From Siphonodentalium dalli (lineage: Eukaryota; Mollusca; Scaphopoda; Gadilida; Siphonodentaliidae), in assembly GCA_032622095.1 (NCBI GenBank), contig CP136063.1, forward strand, positions 89,937,980 through 90,001,979: a DNA stretch of 64,000 nucleotides, read 5' to 3'. A model generated the notes under the pieces. It saw only the letters and a list, made by a program, of their open reading frames with translations. It did no database searches and had not been told where the DNA came from. Positions 11,485-23,680 of the stretch are shown here, piece after piece. Within the stretch, counting starts at the first letter, position 1; the number at the start of each line of letters is the position of its first letter. The position numbers and the translations under genes were made by a program.

Positions 11485-13036
11485 CCATGCACATTAACAA
11501 GTGGACAATTTATTGCAACGATTATAATTGTTTGAAAGTGGAACTATTTCTTTCGTCATTTGTGACGTGGCCGCAAGTTAGGGGTTAGCAGTGCCGTTTC
11601 CGCTTGATATATCGACTTGGATATTGTAACTTTGGTCCATTCTGCGCGATAGCGCATGCCCCATCTCGCTCGGTCCCCTGGTGCCGTCGGGTTTTAGTAG
11701 GACCCGTTTTATTCGCCGAATCTAAAAAAGATCTGCAGTATATCAGCTGAACTGATTGGAATACAACTGCCGAATCTGGAAATTAAAGGTTAACATTTCG
11801 AAAAGCAAGGTAGTTTTCTTTCACAGGGCCGACAACCCTTAAAGCCTTTCATTTAATAATATTAATTTAGAAGAGCATGCCAACTCTTATCAGCTATATT
11901 TGGGTATATTTGTTTCCTTGAAATATAGAAGTTTAACTCGAAAGGATATTCATGCCATGTACATGTATGTAGTATATGACGTGTGTACAGACTCTCGGTC
12001 AATGTGCAGAATCTACGATTATTTGACGCTATGGTTTTACCCATCCTGATTTATGGATAAGCAATATCCACCATAAAAAGGAAGCATTTGATTTTTTTTG
12101 CAAATTGTTGCTTCACTTGAGACACACTAGCCCAGCTTCGTGGTATACAGGGAATAATTGGGTCGATACTCGGTGTCACAATTAAGGTGAAAGTGATCAG
12201 TTACTGGACCGTTTGAACGGATCCGTTATCGCCCATAAAAATGTATCACACTGCCCTCGTGCATGATGTCCGAAACTGATGGATTTACACACATTGGTTG
12301 AGAAAAATGAAGAGCATTTAGATAAGTGTGGGTTATCGTATTTTTTGTGAATCGGACAGAATCCCACCGTACATTCAAATGTAATCTTATTGCTGGTGAA
12401 ACAGAAACCGACTGATCAATTTATTCAACATGGCATGAATCATGTAAATGCTTTATAGTAGATGAGAAAAGCACAGGATATTACAACGAGTTTAGTCGGA
12501 TTTGGCCAGAAAAAATACATCTCCGAGTTACCCCGATAACATAAAATTTACACTCTAGCTCGATTCAGGACAAATCTAGCAACAGAAAAAGGTAGGTGGT
12601 AAAGTAAACCCTGTGATGATCGAATATATCCACGGTACGTATCAACGGTCAATTCGGCGACGAGACTCATATATTTTACTGTCAATCAGTATCAACATTA
12701 ATGATGGCTCATCGCACATAGCATCGCTACCATTGGACACGTTTTTTTCATAATTACTAACACGTGCAGCGAGTTTACATGTTCAATTGTTAAACATACC
12801 TAAGGCCCGATGAGCTTCGGCGTACCGCATAATATGACACTAATTTATATAAAAGAACGCATTTCAAGCTTGAGCATTTAGCATGTTAAAACTATAACAC
12901 CAAACAAAAGGCCGTTAGGCCACACGTCCTTCGAACAAGGGGGCCTTATTTTACCAGTGGCTTTTTTAGAAACGAAAAATTTGATTATGGGAATAACAAT
13001 TGAATCAAAATGCCTTCATGTTGGTGTTTGTATTTG
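11485..13036. other. No recognisable feature
   Basis: No coding domain, RNA gene or terminal-repeat structure was found. Open frames in this stretch are short and unsupported. Confidence 0.5.
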
Positions 13037-13047
13037 ACAGGCACACG

Positions 13048-13416
13048 TTAACCCTTTACCAACAGAACGGCCCTGTGCCAATGCATTCTCTTATATATTC
13101 GAGTCGACCATAGGTCGCCTCGCATATATAAGAGAATGCATTGGCTTAACACATATTAAAAATGATAAAATTGTTAAAGAATGTAAGAACAAATGGTAAA
13201 TGCATTCTCTTATATATGCGAGGCGACCTATGGTCGACTAGCATATATAAGAGAATGCATTGACACAGGGCATAACTGTAACCATCACAATGTGGTCAAT
13301 GAACCGGTTCCAATTATATCCATATTTGTATGGTGTTATTGAGACAGACCGAAGATATTTTAGGCTGTTGAAGCTTTATTTGGGCGTTTTTGGCCGGTTT
13401 AACAGGCACACGTTAA
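13048..13416. mobile_element. TTAA-type MITE, second copy, with a replaced right end
   Basis: The left end TTAACCCTTTACC matches 9771-9783, and the interior after the hairpins ('ctgtaaccatcacaatg', 'gacagaccgaagatatttta') matches 9880-10010. It carries two hairpin modules (13071-13145 and about 13196-13260) around a roughly 50 bp AT-rich spacer, where the first copy has one. The expected right end is absent: after 'ggccggttt' comes 'acaggcacacgttaa' (13402-13416), an exact repeat of the left flank at 13037-13051. Confidence 0.75.
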
Positions 13417-14290
13417 TCAATGATATATAAGTCTATCAGCGGAAAACCAAAATAATCGGTAAATTCGAAGTCAACAAGGGACACATTTTCATGTCCCATA
13501 ACTGTGGCATCGGACCGAGCGGTCCATTGATCTCTTTGTATTATATACTAGCATCTGATGCAAACTTAAATTATTCAAATGACAGAAGTCTCTCGTCAAA
13601 GGCTTACGGCCTTAGACACCCTTAGACACCCTAAGGCAGAAAGCCTTTGGGGCATCAACTTCTTTTATTTGTCAACCTTCAGAGTCCTTCATCTCCTGGA
13701 CCATGTATACACCATTAAATTATTCAGTTATCTATATGATGCACAATTTAAAGCTTGTGTATATAAGCATGCATGATCCATTTCGTCGTGCCGTCAAACT
13801 GCCATCACCATGTCGTGTTCCGGTACATTGTTGATTCGTCGTATGATGGCGACGGATTTCCTACAAGAAAAATCGGATTTCCAATGTCACCATTGGTTCA
13901 ACCATAATCGCATGGTCTCACACAGCGGAATTTAATTGGCACAGAACACTTTAGCATTACCGAAATTTTCATTTATTGAGATGGCATTTGAAGTTGAATG
14001 GCCCGGTATGTAATATGGTTACATTAATTGACGCGGTATATGCGCTCCTGATTCTGCTGGTACCAATATATCATTTTCGCGCCAAAATGCGTCGAACGGC
14101 TAACATTCTGAAAAGGACAGCCACTGCTTATGACCCACGTATGATATATGGGAATGACCTGCCAATTTTCTGCATATATAATCCATGTATGTATAAGAAT
14201 GGCGTTGTGTGTTGCCCATTTGGGTATAACATTTAGAAAATAAAAAGATCGATAACCCCACATCCGCTTAAAAGAGGTGGCTTTTTGGGG
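13417..14290. other. Mostly unannotated; small hairpin at about 13597
   Basis: A short imperfect hairpin ('aaaggctt' to 'aagccttt', 13597-13650) contains the tandem 'cttagacacc' twice. Nothing else could be recognised. Confidence 0.45.
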
Positions 14291-15480
14291 CATTGGCTTC
14301 GAAGTCAAATTCCGATAACAAATTATTCCAACTTGACGATGACCCGTTTGTTCTCAAAGGTGGACAACACATGCACCAAATATCAAGGTATTCAAGTTTG
14401 ATCACGTTATCATTTAGAAGTTATAATTTTTCGAAGTCTGTTCTAACCGGTAAATCATTTACCAACTATCGGGAAAGTGTGTCAAACATTGTTCAAATTA
14501 TCGTCCAGACAAAACCAGACAACGGACCATCACCAACTTCGAACTTGACATGTGTCTCCTTAATTGTGAATACGTACCGGATATCAAGAAATGGTGTTGA
14601 CCATTGATCAAGTTATCATCCAGACAACCCAGAAATTATGATTTATAAATTGAAAAAGGGGCATAACTCCCGACTGATAACTCCATCAACAATCATCAGG
14701 CCATGATCACAATCTATCTTCCATGTGTACCTGTGTCCCAAGTGTGATCGACGTGACAAATATAAAAACATTCGGTTTAATAGTTCTCAAGTTATCATCT
14801 GGACAATCCAAATAATTGCGGTTTTCTTAAAGGGGTACTGTACACTAAATCATGCCAGTTATGGGACCATCTCCTTTTATAATCAATGGAATATCATGCA
14901 ACAAATGAATGAATTTGAGCCATTGATTAGTGCAAAAATACAATCGTGTGCTCTATGAATGAGGCAAACAACATGCAGTCATAAAATCATTTTCATTATA
15001 ATTACAGTATCGTTTGATTGTAGATAGGAAACACTAGTGTATTTTGCACTAATCCATGGCTCAAATTCATTCATTTGTTGTATACATGTATATTCTGTGG
15101 AGTATAAAAGGAGATGGTTCCATAACTGGCAGGGTTTAGTTAGTGTACAGTACCCATGTAAGAAAAACGCAATTATTTGGATTGTCCAGATGATAACTTG
15201 AGAACTATTCAACCGAATAAATGGCCGAATTTAGTGTACAGTACCCTTTTAATAAAAAAATAGGCAAAAATCATCGGACTTTGACCAAATTCGATTTTGA
15301 CACGTGCGTCCTTAAATACCAAACACATACCAAATTGGAATTATGATTCATGTAATAATGTTAAGGTAATGGTCCGGACAATCCTGATGGACAAAGAACA
15401 TACGGACAGACATGTTGATTATAATAGTCCTTTTATTCGTGGGATAGTGCTCCACACCACTTTAACCTGGGAAACGCCGG
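14290..15480 (+). repeat. Degenerate tandem repeat interrupted by an inverted repeat
   Basis: The phrases 'gttatcatccagacaa', 'gttatcatctggacaatc' and 'ggtccggacaatcc', together with 'tcaccaacttcgaactt', recur at loose intervals, the pattern of an old, diverged tandem satellite. The inverted-repeat element at 14770-15218 lies within it. Confidence 0.45.
14770..15218. mobile_element. Inverted-repeat element with arms of about 180 bp
   Basis: The left arm (14770 to about 14949) and right arm (about 15031-15218) are inverted copies, beginning 'attcggtttaatagttctc' and ending 'gagaactattcaaccgaat'. Shared inner phrases include 'atgaatgaatttgagcca', 'ataaaaggagatgg' and 'gtgtacagtaccc'. The loop of about 80 bp is unrelated sequence. 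A single-arm relative occurs as 33003-33056 plus 38770-38842, split by the giant foldback. Confidence 0.8.
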
Positions 15481-15887
15481 GTATCGCTACTGGTTATTAA
15501 TAGTTGAACATCGATTCATTGGAATGCGTGACGGGTATTGATTTAGTCCTTATCAGTGCTAATCCACCGACAAAACACTCAAAATGCGAAATATATAATC
15601 CGTAACTTTGACATCCGAACTCCGGTTTGGTGCCTCCTCGATCCGCGACGTTTTACACCATGCAGAACTTCTGGTTGGTACCCAAACTCGATCGCGGATA
15701 GTTTTTTTGCGAACCGCACTGTAGGGTGGAACATATTAAGGTTACTCGAACATATATTTTGCGATTGATACACGCATTGTCCACAATCAGCAGCGGATAA
15801 TTATGCCCCAAACGAACTATCTAACGTTCTATATATCGAACTATAGTTGTCTCGTTGATAACTGTTATGGCATTTAATGGTTTGCAA

Positions 15888-16222
15888 CTATGTGTATATT
15901 ATATCTCACGTGACTTTCTCGCGTTCTGATTGGCTGCACACAGCTATACTATTCTATGATAGTATACTCCAGTAGGATTCCTACTCGCCTGCTATTCTTT
16001 TTCTATTTACAGTAACAGACTCTTTTCGCGCAATCTGAGTTCTACCTGAAGACACGGCAAATATGAAGCTAAACCTTGTACGATACTTGTTGCAGCATGC
16101 AATATCGGTATACCATTAGACTTGTTTGTGAATTTTAATGATCTCACTAATGTCCGATCATTGCTAACGAATGTATTTAATAGTTGGTCTGTTTAATTGG
16201 CAAGCGCGGACAATCCTAATTT
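15888..16222. repeat. Dispersed repeat, inverted relative of 31490-31806
   Basis: Read in reverse, this stretch matches 31490-31806: 'atatctcacgtgactttctc' here against 'gagaaagtcacgtgagatat' there, plus shared 'taggattcctac', 'gtacgatacttgtt' and 'tccgatcat' blocks. It sits beside a gypsy relic, so a long terminal repeat is one possibility, but the neighbouring pol frame is truncated rather than running into a proper end, and the two copies face opposite ways. I therefore leave the class open. Confidence 0.6.
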
Positions 16223-16370
16223 CTGTAATGCCAATGAACATTCACTGAAGTGTTTCGCCATTGTAATAGCCCTTTCCGCCACATATCCATATCATTCACA
16301 CCGTCCCGACCTTTAGATGTTTTGATGAGATGTTTCATGGCCTTAATTAACGCTCGCCTCGGCATGCCTG

Positions 16371-16460
16371 ATAGCTTTCCGTTGAATGGTAACAAGCCAT
16401 ATTTCCGACTAAATCCTGAAAACTTACCCATAATTATGTTGTGGTTAAGGAGTCGATTAT
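16371..16460. mobile_element. Solo arm of the hairpin MITE
   Basis: This stretch matches the right arm of the element at 25907-26123 (from 'agctttccg' through 'caagccatatttccgacta' to 'tgtggttaag'), but the left arm is missing. It interrupts the integrase core of the gypsy relic, which resumes on the other side. Confidence 0.75.
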
Positions 16461-17014
16461 AGTGGGAATTGGATTGGGGGATAATGTGGGGATGAAGTCA
16501 CGTGTCGCACTGCCCATTCCTTCAAAAACTCATGGAAAACACAGGAAGTGTATTGCGGTCCGCTATCAGTATATAAGATCTTAGGGACAGCTCTGTCCGT
16601 GAGTGTCTTTTTAAAACATTCAACAAGCTTAACCGACGTGGTGTCTTTCTCGATACTATATATCGATGGCCATCCTGATTTAATGTCGGTAATAACTAAA
16701 TAGTTACTCCCATTTGATACGAAGAGATCAGAGCACACATGTTCGAACACACGGTCGGGAAGTTGTGAAGCAAGATCGGCCATTTGCATTGTGACGGTAG
16801 ACGTTCGCTACACGGTCTACATGAACGAACAGTTCTTTCGTGTCCTGTTCTATTGCTGGCCAATATACAACAAGTCGAGCTTTCCGTTTGGTTCGCTCCA
16901 TTCCTTGGTGGCTGGAATGTAATTTAGAAAGAATATCCATTCTCATTACCTTTGGAACAAGCAGCCGGCAACCGCACTATGTAGCCATTATCAACGGTAA
17001 GGCGATCGCGGACT

Positions 17015-17098
17015 GCCCAATATTGTCGAATCGCGATAGCTGACGGCCCAATATTGTCGAATCGCGATCGCTGACGGCCCAATATTGTCGAATCGCAA
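17015..17098. repeat. Three tandem 31 bp units
   Basis: The unit 'gcccaatattgtcgaatcgc' plus 11 bp repeats at 17015, 17046 and 17077 inside the gypsy relic, presumably a local slippage expansion after the element died. Confidence 0.9.
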
Positions 17099-17487
17099 GC
17101 GGCATGTCCTTCTTCTTTTCATTTGCGAATCCATTTTCTATAGTTTTCTCTTGAGCTCAATATATTTGGAGTCATCACTGGGGGTTCGTGGTACATTATC
17201 CAGGTGCAGGTCCTCTTCATATTGATCGTTCAATAGTGGGTTCGCTACGAGCGACGCGACCGTAAACTATATTCGACTTCCTGCTCTAATATCTGGTCAT
17301 CATTATCGGGGTTCTGTATTGGGTGGCAACTGAGTGCATCTGCGGCACCTAACCTGGTCCCAGGTAACCACGTAGCTTGGAACTTATAACGCATTCGAGC
17401 TTCATACGCAGTCATTGCAGTCTGGGATTGTCAGTATCATTCAGTAGAAGCGATCCATGATCAGTCACGATTTCAAATTTCGACAGT

Positions 17488-18577
17488 CCCTCCCGAGGGG
17501 GGGGGGGGGGGTCTGCAAAAAATATTCCGTATATAGGGCCGGGGTGTGTGGGTGATCCAGAGGCCGAAAAAATCGTGCTTGTAATTTGTTTCCAAAATAG
17601 GTGTTTTTCAAACAATTTACAAGTACTGACCATGTAATGTTGTTTGCAAGCATGTTAGTACCATGCTTGTTGGTATAGGGCTATATAGGCAGCTATAGTG
17701 ACTCTTTAGCCTCAGATTTAGCAACATTCTGGATTTCACAGGATCCCGGCCCACTTCACAGTGGACCACCGTAGTTTCAGGAAACTTATGATAAACGGAA
17801 GAAATATTTAGTAACAAAATTAATCTATTACCCGAATAAAAGTAATAAAAAAAAAAAAACTCTATCACAAATTGGATACTACATGGTGAATACTCAATGA
17901 TGACTAGATATCATTAACCTGATTGTTGCATAACATGAAATTGAAAAGGTATCTCATAAATTTCTAATGTCTGAAATACTGTCTTGTTCTGGCATGTAAT
18001 CAAATTCATTCCTTCTGGTTATTTCTCATCTTGAATGATTGCAAGTAATGTTAATTTGCAACAATTATCCAAATAAAACTGAATTGGTCATGATGAATGA
18101 CCGTTACTCTTTACTGCTCAGACAATCCCAACTGAAGGTGACGCTATTCTCATTGAATTTCCGAACTTCATCTTGGAGCTTTACTGCTCAACAAGACTAA
18201 ACTAAAATACTAATTGTATACTGTTATCACTTACAAATAGATGAACTGAAATAATGTGATGCATTCAGATGCATTGAGAAATGACATTCTTCAATGTCTT
18301 CAAAGTTCAAACTAAAAGTAAAATCAAGAATAAAATCTGACTGAGACTATACTGCAGACTCTAGTGCAGATAAAATAAAAGTAATTGACCGAACGTTGTT
18401 ATAGAGAAAGCTTTTTGAACCCATCAGATGATGACATACTACAGTAAGTACCGGTACATCGTTATCCAGCGTTATCATATTTATTAGCGCGCGCCGCGTG
18501 TATACTGTTCTGCAAATTCTTGAAAGATGTGGTCCCATGGGCATTTTATTTATAGATAATTGGTTTTTCCGGTTTAA
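17488..18577. other. No recognisable feature
   Basis: It begins with a G tract of about 15 bases (17499-17513), contains a 12-base A run near 17850, and is otherwise AT-rich sequence without domain-bearing frames. Confidence 0.5.
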
Positions 18578-18725
18578 AAGTCGAACTGCGCGACCAGGAG
18601 GCCGAGTCCGGTAAAAGGTGTAGTTGGGAATTTCAATTTCGTTTATTGTCCTTTACAATATTAAGTCAATATTGTTGATTTTTGGTTTGTGACAAGTTAT
18701 GTCAATTACCAATAAACGAAATTTA
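18578..18725. repeat. Repeat hosting the LINE, upstream half
   Basis: This sequence ('ccgagtccggtaaaaggtgt', 'tttcgtttattg', 'gttgatttttggtttgtga') matches the reverse complement of 59830-59937. The downstream half continues at 23221-23345 and matches the reverse complement of 59695-59815. The LINE therefore split a pre-existing repeat. Confidence 0.75.
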
Positions 18726-18877
18726 CAGTGTGTGTGTGTATCAGTGTGCATGATTTGTATGGTAGACCTTTATTCCAGCGACTCAATATATTATTGTTCT
18801 TCATTGACAGAATTAATTAATGTCATTGTCTTTGTTCTGTGTCGACGTTTCGGGTGTCTGCATACTCGTAAGTTATC

Positions 18878-21800
18878 ATGTCTATAAAAATACTGTCTTC
18901 AAATTGCCGAGGTTTGAATTGTGCAGAAAAACGCCGCGATGTATTCCGATATCTCCGAACGCACAATGCATCAATTTATTGTTTACAAGACACTCACTTT
19001 ACAAAGGAAATGGACAGATGCATATCATCTGAATGGGGGTTTAAAACAGAATTGGCTTCTTTTTCATCTCAGTCACGAGGTGTGGCCATTTTATTCAGTC
19101 AAAATCTCGACTTCGAAATACACAACTCTATTAAAGATGTCTCTGGAAATTACATAATAATTGACGTAACTGTTGAGAAACTTAGAATGACTATAGCTAA
19201 TATATACGGCCCAAACGAAGATAACCCTGAGTTCTACAATAATTTGAAGGATAAGCTTCTTAAAGTCGGTAACACCCAAATAATAATATGTGGCGATTGG
19301 AATATGGTTCAGGACCAATCGATGGATACTTATAATTATAAACATATCAACAATCCACGAGCTAAATTGGCAGTGGGCGACCTTGTCGACAGGCTTGATT
19401 TGGTAGACGCTTGGAGGGTCAATAACAAGGAGAAACAACGCTATACATGGCGAAAAAAGTCCCCTGTAAAAATGGCTAGGTTAGATTACTTTATGATATC
19501 TGAAGATATACTCAGCCTAGTTGGAGCAGGAACCGACATAGTACCTGGATACCGCTCAGATCACTCGATAATAACTCTTACGCTTAAACTAAGTACAATC
19601 GACAGAGGTCGTGGCTTTTGGAAATTTAATACCGCCTTACTCCGTGATGACAAATATGCCGAACTGGTCAAATCTACGATAGAGAATAATAATTCAAGAT
19701 ACGGATATAAAATATATACCGATGAATGGAATAAACAACAGGTTACATGTAAAACAAGTAAACGTTTATTTCTGGACACCCTTTTGCTAGATATTAGAGG
19801 CGAGACTTTACATTTTGCGTCGAAACGAAAGAAAGAACGACAGATGAAAGAAAATGAACTGAATAGATCAAAAATATTGCTCGAAATTGAAATAGATAAC
19901 AATAACTTAGATACAAAAAATAAAGACGAATTACTAGATAAAATACAAAAAATTGACACTGATCTTTACGAAATAAGAAAAGAAGACACGAAGGGGGCAA
20001 TGGTAAGATCAAGAGCCAAATGGATTGAACAAGGTGAAAAACCAACAAAATATTTCCTCAATCTAGAAAAACGCAATTCTATATCGAAAACTCTATGCAA
20101 CCTTACCGACTCCACTGGTAAAAACATTGACAATCAATCAGACATAATGCAAGAAGCTAGACATTTTTACGAAAATTTATATGCATCGAAAAACATAAAC
20201 AATCTTGATATTAATACTATTCTTGAAAAAGACCATACAATATTATTGTCCCACGACACTGCCAACAGTATAGAAGGACCAATAACTATAATTGAACTAA
20301 CTTGTGCGTTGAAGCGATCGCAAAATGATAAATGCAGCGGACTAGATGGATACCCATATGAGTTTTGGAAATTTTTCTGGCTTGACTTAGGCCCAATTAT
20401 ATGTGAATCACTCAATGAAGCTTATGATAAAGGGGAACTCTCAATCACCCAGAAACAAGGATTAATTACTCTGATCCCCAAAAAGGATAAAGAAAGACAT
20501 CATTTGAAAAATTGGCGACCAATTTCACTATTGAATATATCTTACAAATTAGCTTCTTCATGCATAGCTGAAAGATTAAAACGTGTTCTACCATATATAA
20601 TAAGTGATGATCAAACGGGATTCTTAAAAAATCGCTACATCGGGGATAATACTAGACTTATCTATGACCTTATTCACGAGACGAAATTGGCCGGTAAACC
20701 TGGGTTACTGCTCCTCCTATAGACTTCGAAAAGGCTTTTAATTCAGTATCATGGAAATTTATACATAAATGCCTTAACTGTTTTAATTTTGGAGATGCCA
20801 TGAAGAGGTGGATTTCCATATTTTATACGAATATCAACTCATCTATTTTAATAAATGGTCATATATCTCAGAGTTTCAAACTATATCGTGGCTGTCGACA
20901 GGGTGACCCAGTCTCGTCGTATATTTTTTTGATATGCGCGGAAATCTTAGCTATTATGATTAAGTCCAATGGCCGCATTAAAGGTATCAACCTCGGCAAT
21001 TTAGAATACAAAATTACACAGTATGCAGACGACACGACACTCATCTTGGACGGTAGCGAAGAAAGCCTCAGGGAAGTATATACTGTTTTAAAATCATTTG
21101 CAGATTGCTCAGGCCTGAAAATGAACAATAGCAAATGTCAGGCGTCGTGGATTGGCTCTTATACGGAGCGTACGGATATTATATGCCCAGATCTTGGACT
21201 AAAATGTGATCGTACTTTCAATCTCCTTGGAATATACTTAGACACCAACCTTGACAAAATGGATATCAATTATGATAGAAAACTTACTGTAGTCAAACGT
21301 TTGATAGCAACATGGAAACACCGGTTACTTACATCCATTGGTCGAATAACGGTGATAAAATCACTAATACTCCCAAAATTAACGCACCTTTTGTAGCTCT
21401 ACCAAATCCCAGTAATATTTTTATGAAAAATCTTGACACAACGCTCTTTAATTTTCTCTGGAACTCGAAGCGTGATTGAGTTAAACGCAAAGTTATTTGT
21501 CAAGATTATAAGAACGGCGGATTAAAAATGGTTGATGTAAACAAATTTATGCTGTCCATGAAAATAACTTGGGTGAGGCGCCTCGTAACCAAAAGTGCCA
21601 AATGGATCCCCTTAACAAATATACCTTTACGCGATGACCCTATGTTCCTTACTTATGACTATTCCTACATAGAAAAACAGGCAAAAAAATTAACCAATCC
21701 TTTTTGGCATGATGTCCTGATGGCATTCACAAAATTTCTAGAGAAAGACAGAAACAATCGCAAAATATCAGCATGTACGTTATGGAATAACCTAAATATA

Positions 21801-22672
21801 AAGCAGTACGGAAAAGTAATAAATTTCACCTCCTGGCGAGAAAAAGGGATTATATTTTTAAATGATATGCTGGACGATAATGACCGCTTTCTTACACGAG
21901 ACGATTTACTAAAGATTTATAACATACGCACAAACTTCATCACTCTTAATAACATTCAACATCAAATAAAACTACTCACAAAAAAACTCGACCAGCCTAT
22001 AACTCGAACTTGCAGCCCCTTTTTACCAAATAATTTCATTAAACTGCTTAAAAACAGTCGAGGAGGACAAGACTTTTATAACATCTTAATCGATACTCCA
22101 ACTTCTACAGTAGCACACATAAAATGGCAAGCGTTTTTTCCTGACAACACAATTCAATGGTGTAAACTAGATAAACTACCCTTTCTCACGACGCCTGACA
22201 CAAAGCTACAATGGCTACAATTCCGAATAAACTCACGAATATTATCAACTAACAAGTTTCTTAAAATGTCCAATCTACGAGAAGATGATAAATGCGATAG
22301 ATGTAAAAGCGAGACAGAAGACATATCCCACATATTTTGGAACTGTGTTCACGTTCAGAAATTCATTAAGGAACTCAGCGATTGGGGTAAAATTAACAGC
22401 ATTGATCTCTGTCCCCAGCAGATGTCCCCAGTTCATCACCAACGAATCCGAACTTTATAACGAACATGCTGTGGCTTCTAATTAAACAATACATTTATAG
22501 GACCAAATTCAAGCCAATTAACTTATCGCTAAATGTTTTCCTCAAAGAATTGAATTATAGATACCAATGTGAGAAGTATACCGCACGATGCCAATCGAAA
22601 CAACAAGAATTTTCGAAAAACTGGTTCCTTTTAGAAAAGGCTATACATATACGCACGAGTCAACACAAATAA
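18878..22672 (+). pseudogene. LINE ORF2: endonuclease and reverse transcriptase, broken
   Basis: The ATG at 18878 opens an AP-endonuclease domain with 'SSNCRGLN', 'CLQDTHF' (the usual glutamate is aspartate), 'IYGPNED', 'CGDWNMV', 'RLDYFMIS' and 'RSDHSIITL'. A linker follows, then reverse transcriptase: 'NWRPISLLN', a one-base shift at about 20718 before 'DFEKAFNSVSW', and 'RQGDPVSSYIF' and 'QYADDTTLIL' (the catalytic YADD) in the second frame to 21396. A second shift at about 21390 and an in-frame TGA at 21477 precede the C-terminal part, with a zinc-binding 'CDRCKSETEDISHIFWNC' near 22300. Further frame changes around 22430-22470 lead to the tail ending at 22672. The copy cannot make an intact protein, but all main motifs are readable, so it is fairly young. 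Confidence 0.93.
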
Positions 22673-22879
22673 ACTTGTCCTGAAAATGTTCTCTTCACCA
22701 GTTCAAAAACTCACTTAATTACTATACCCAAGAAATACTATTATCGCCCCAATACCACAACGCCGTCTATAGTTAGATGTCGTACCGATGCGCCGTACAC
22801 AGGAACAAAGTTCAAAAGATTTAAAATCTGGATTACTATATACAATGAACACATCATTCGATTTATCCCTATAAATATT

Positions 22880-23023
22880 GGGTGAAAATCTCAAAAGTAC
22901 TATTTTTTGGAGCTGTCAATCAGAAAAAAATAATTGTTCTCCCAGATAAATTTAGTTACATATTTTGAAAGCCAATGGATTTCCAATGTAGGATTAATAA
23001 TAGTACTTTTGAGATTTTCACCC
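22880..23023. mobile_element. Small MITE with 25 bp inverted ends
   Basis: Exact 25 bp inverted repeats (22880-22904 and 22999-23023) start GGGTGAAAATCTCAAAAGTA. The 94 bp between them encode nothing. It lies in the 3' untranslated part of the LINE. I found no convincing target duplication, so the superfamily is undetermined. Confidence 0.8.
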
Positions 23024-23345
23024 ATTTACATGTAAGTCACTGGGAGTGCATATGACGTACGAAAGACGTGTAAATGAAGTGAGCAAGATGTGAGAGAATT
23101 GGAAGAATGTAACTTTATTTATAATAACATATACCCTGTCTGTATTAACATTCTTCATTGATGTCTGTTTATTCCAATAAAAACAATTTTTAAAAAAACA
23201 ACAACAAAAAACGAAATTTAAAAGATAATTTGTAAGTCTTATATTTCAACTTTTATAGATATTTTTCGTTTCTGCAGCCCACTGATGGTTGTGGTCGGAG
23301 ACGGCCGAGTCGGCCGCCGCTTCGTTAATTAGGTGTTGGTTGTTA

Positions 23346-23680
23346 TTGTTATTTTAACGGAATTCTGAGTTGGTCATTCGCGAAACCAATATATTTTATA
23401 TTCTACAATTACAAGCATGGGTATATAATAAATGATCTTGAACGCGTTACCATTTCTGACTGTGGTTTTCTTGTTTAATATGTGACTGTCTGATACTTTC
23501 GAAAAGCGCTCCCGATAACAACTATTATAACATTTCAGGCCTATGCCCCCCGACGACAGCCGACGCTCACAATTAATGGTGGTTATCAGTGATTATCAGA
23601 AAATGCAGCAAAATATTTGTACATTTACATGTACCAATCAGTACCAATAGGCAAAATGAGTAATATTTTGCCTACTGGTA
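23346..23680. other. No recognisable feature
   Basis: Short stretch between the LINE-hosting repeat and the next tandem block, with no coding or repeat signal noticed. Confidence 0.4.

Larger units (their letters stand above)
16230..17487 (-). pseudogene. Ty3/gypsy pol relic: RNase H and integrase
   Basis: On the - strand, from high to low coordinates: an RNase H segment at about 17487-17300 ('FEIVTDHGSLLL', 'NPRLQ'); the integrase zinc-binding region at about 16946-16800 (two histidines in 'LHSSHQGM', 'YWPAIEQD', but the cysteine pair is lost); the catalytic core at 16789-16457 ('CSDLF', 'YLVITD', 'YTDSGPQYTS', 'FLKEWAVRHV'); and a post-core segment at 16369-16240 ('GLLQWRNT'). Frames change and there are stops. 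The core is split at about 16371-16460 by one arm of a hairpin MITE. The region near 17015-17098 has a short tandem repeat. It is a dead retrotransposon fragment, possibly of the same lineage as 25.2-30.7 kb. Confidence 0.85.
18726..23208 (+). mobile_element. L1/Tx1-like LINE insertion
   Basis: The insertion is flanked by the 12 bp duplication 'aaacgaaattta' (18714-18725 and 23209-23220). Its 3' end is A-rich, with 'aataaaaac' just before it, as expected for target-primed reverse transcription. Length is about 4.5 kb. There is an endonuclease/reverse-transcriptase frame but no ORF1, so the copy is probably 5'-truncated relative to a two-ORF L1/Tx1 element. A 144 bp inverted-repeat MITE (22880-23023) later landed in its 3' untranslated region. 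Confidence 0.85.

Noticed and set aside
15888-16222. Long terminal repeat of the gypsy relic
   Set aside because: Tempting because of position, but the relative at 31490-31806 is inverted and the pol frame next to it is truncated rather than ending normally, so I kept it as an unclassified repeat.
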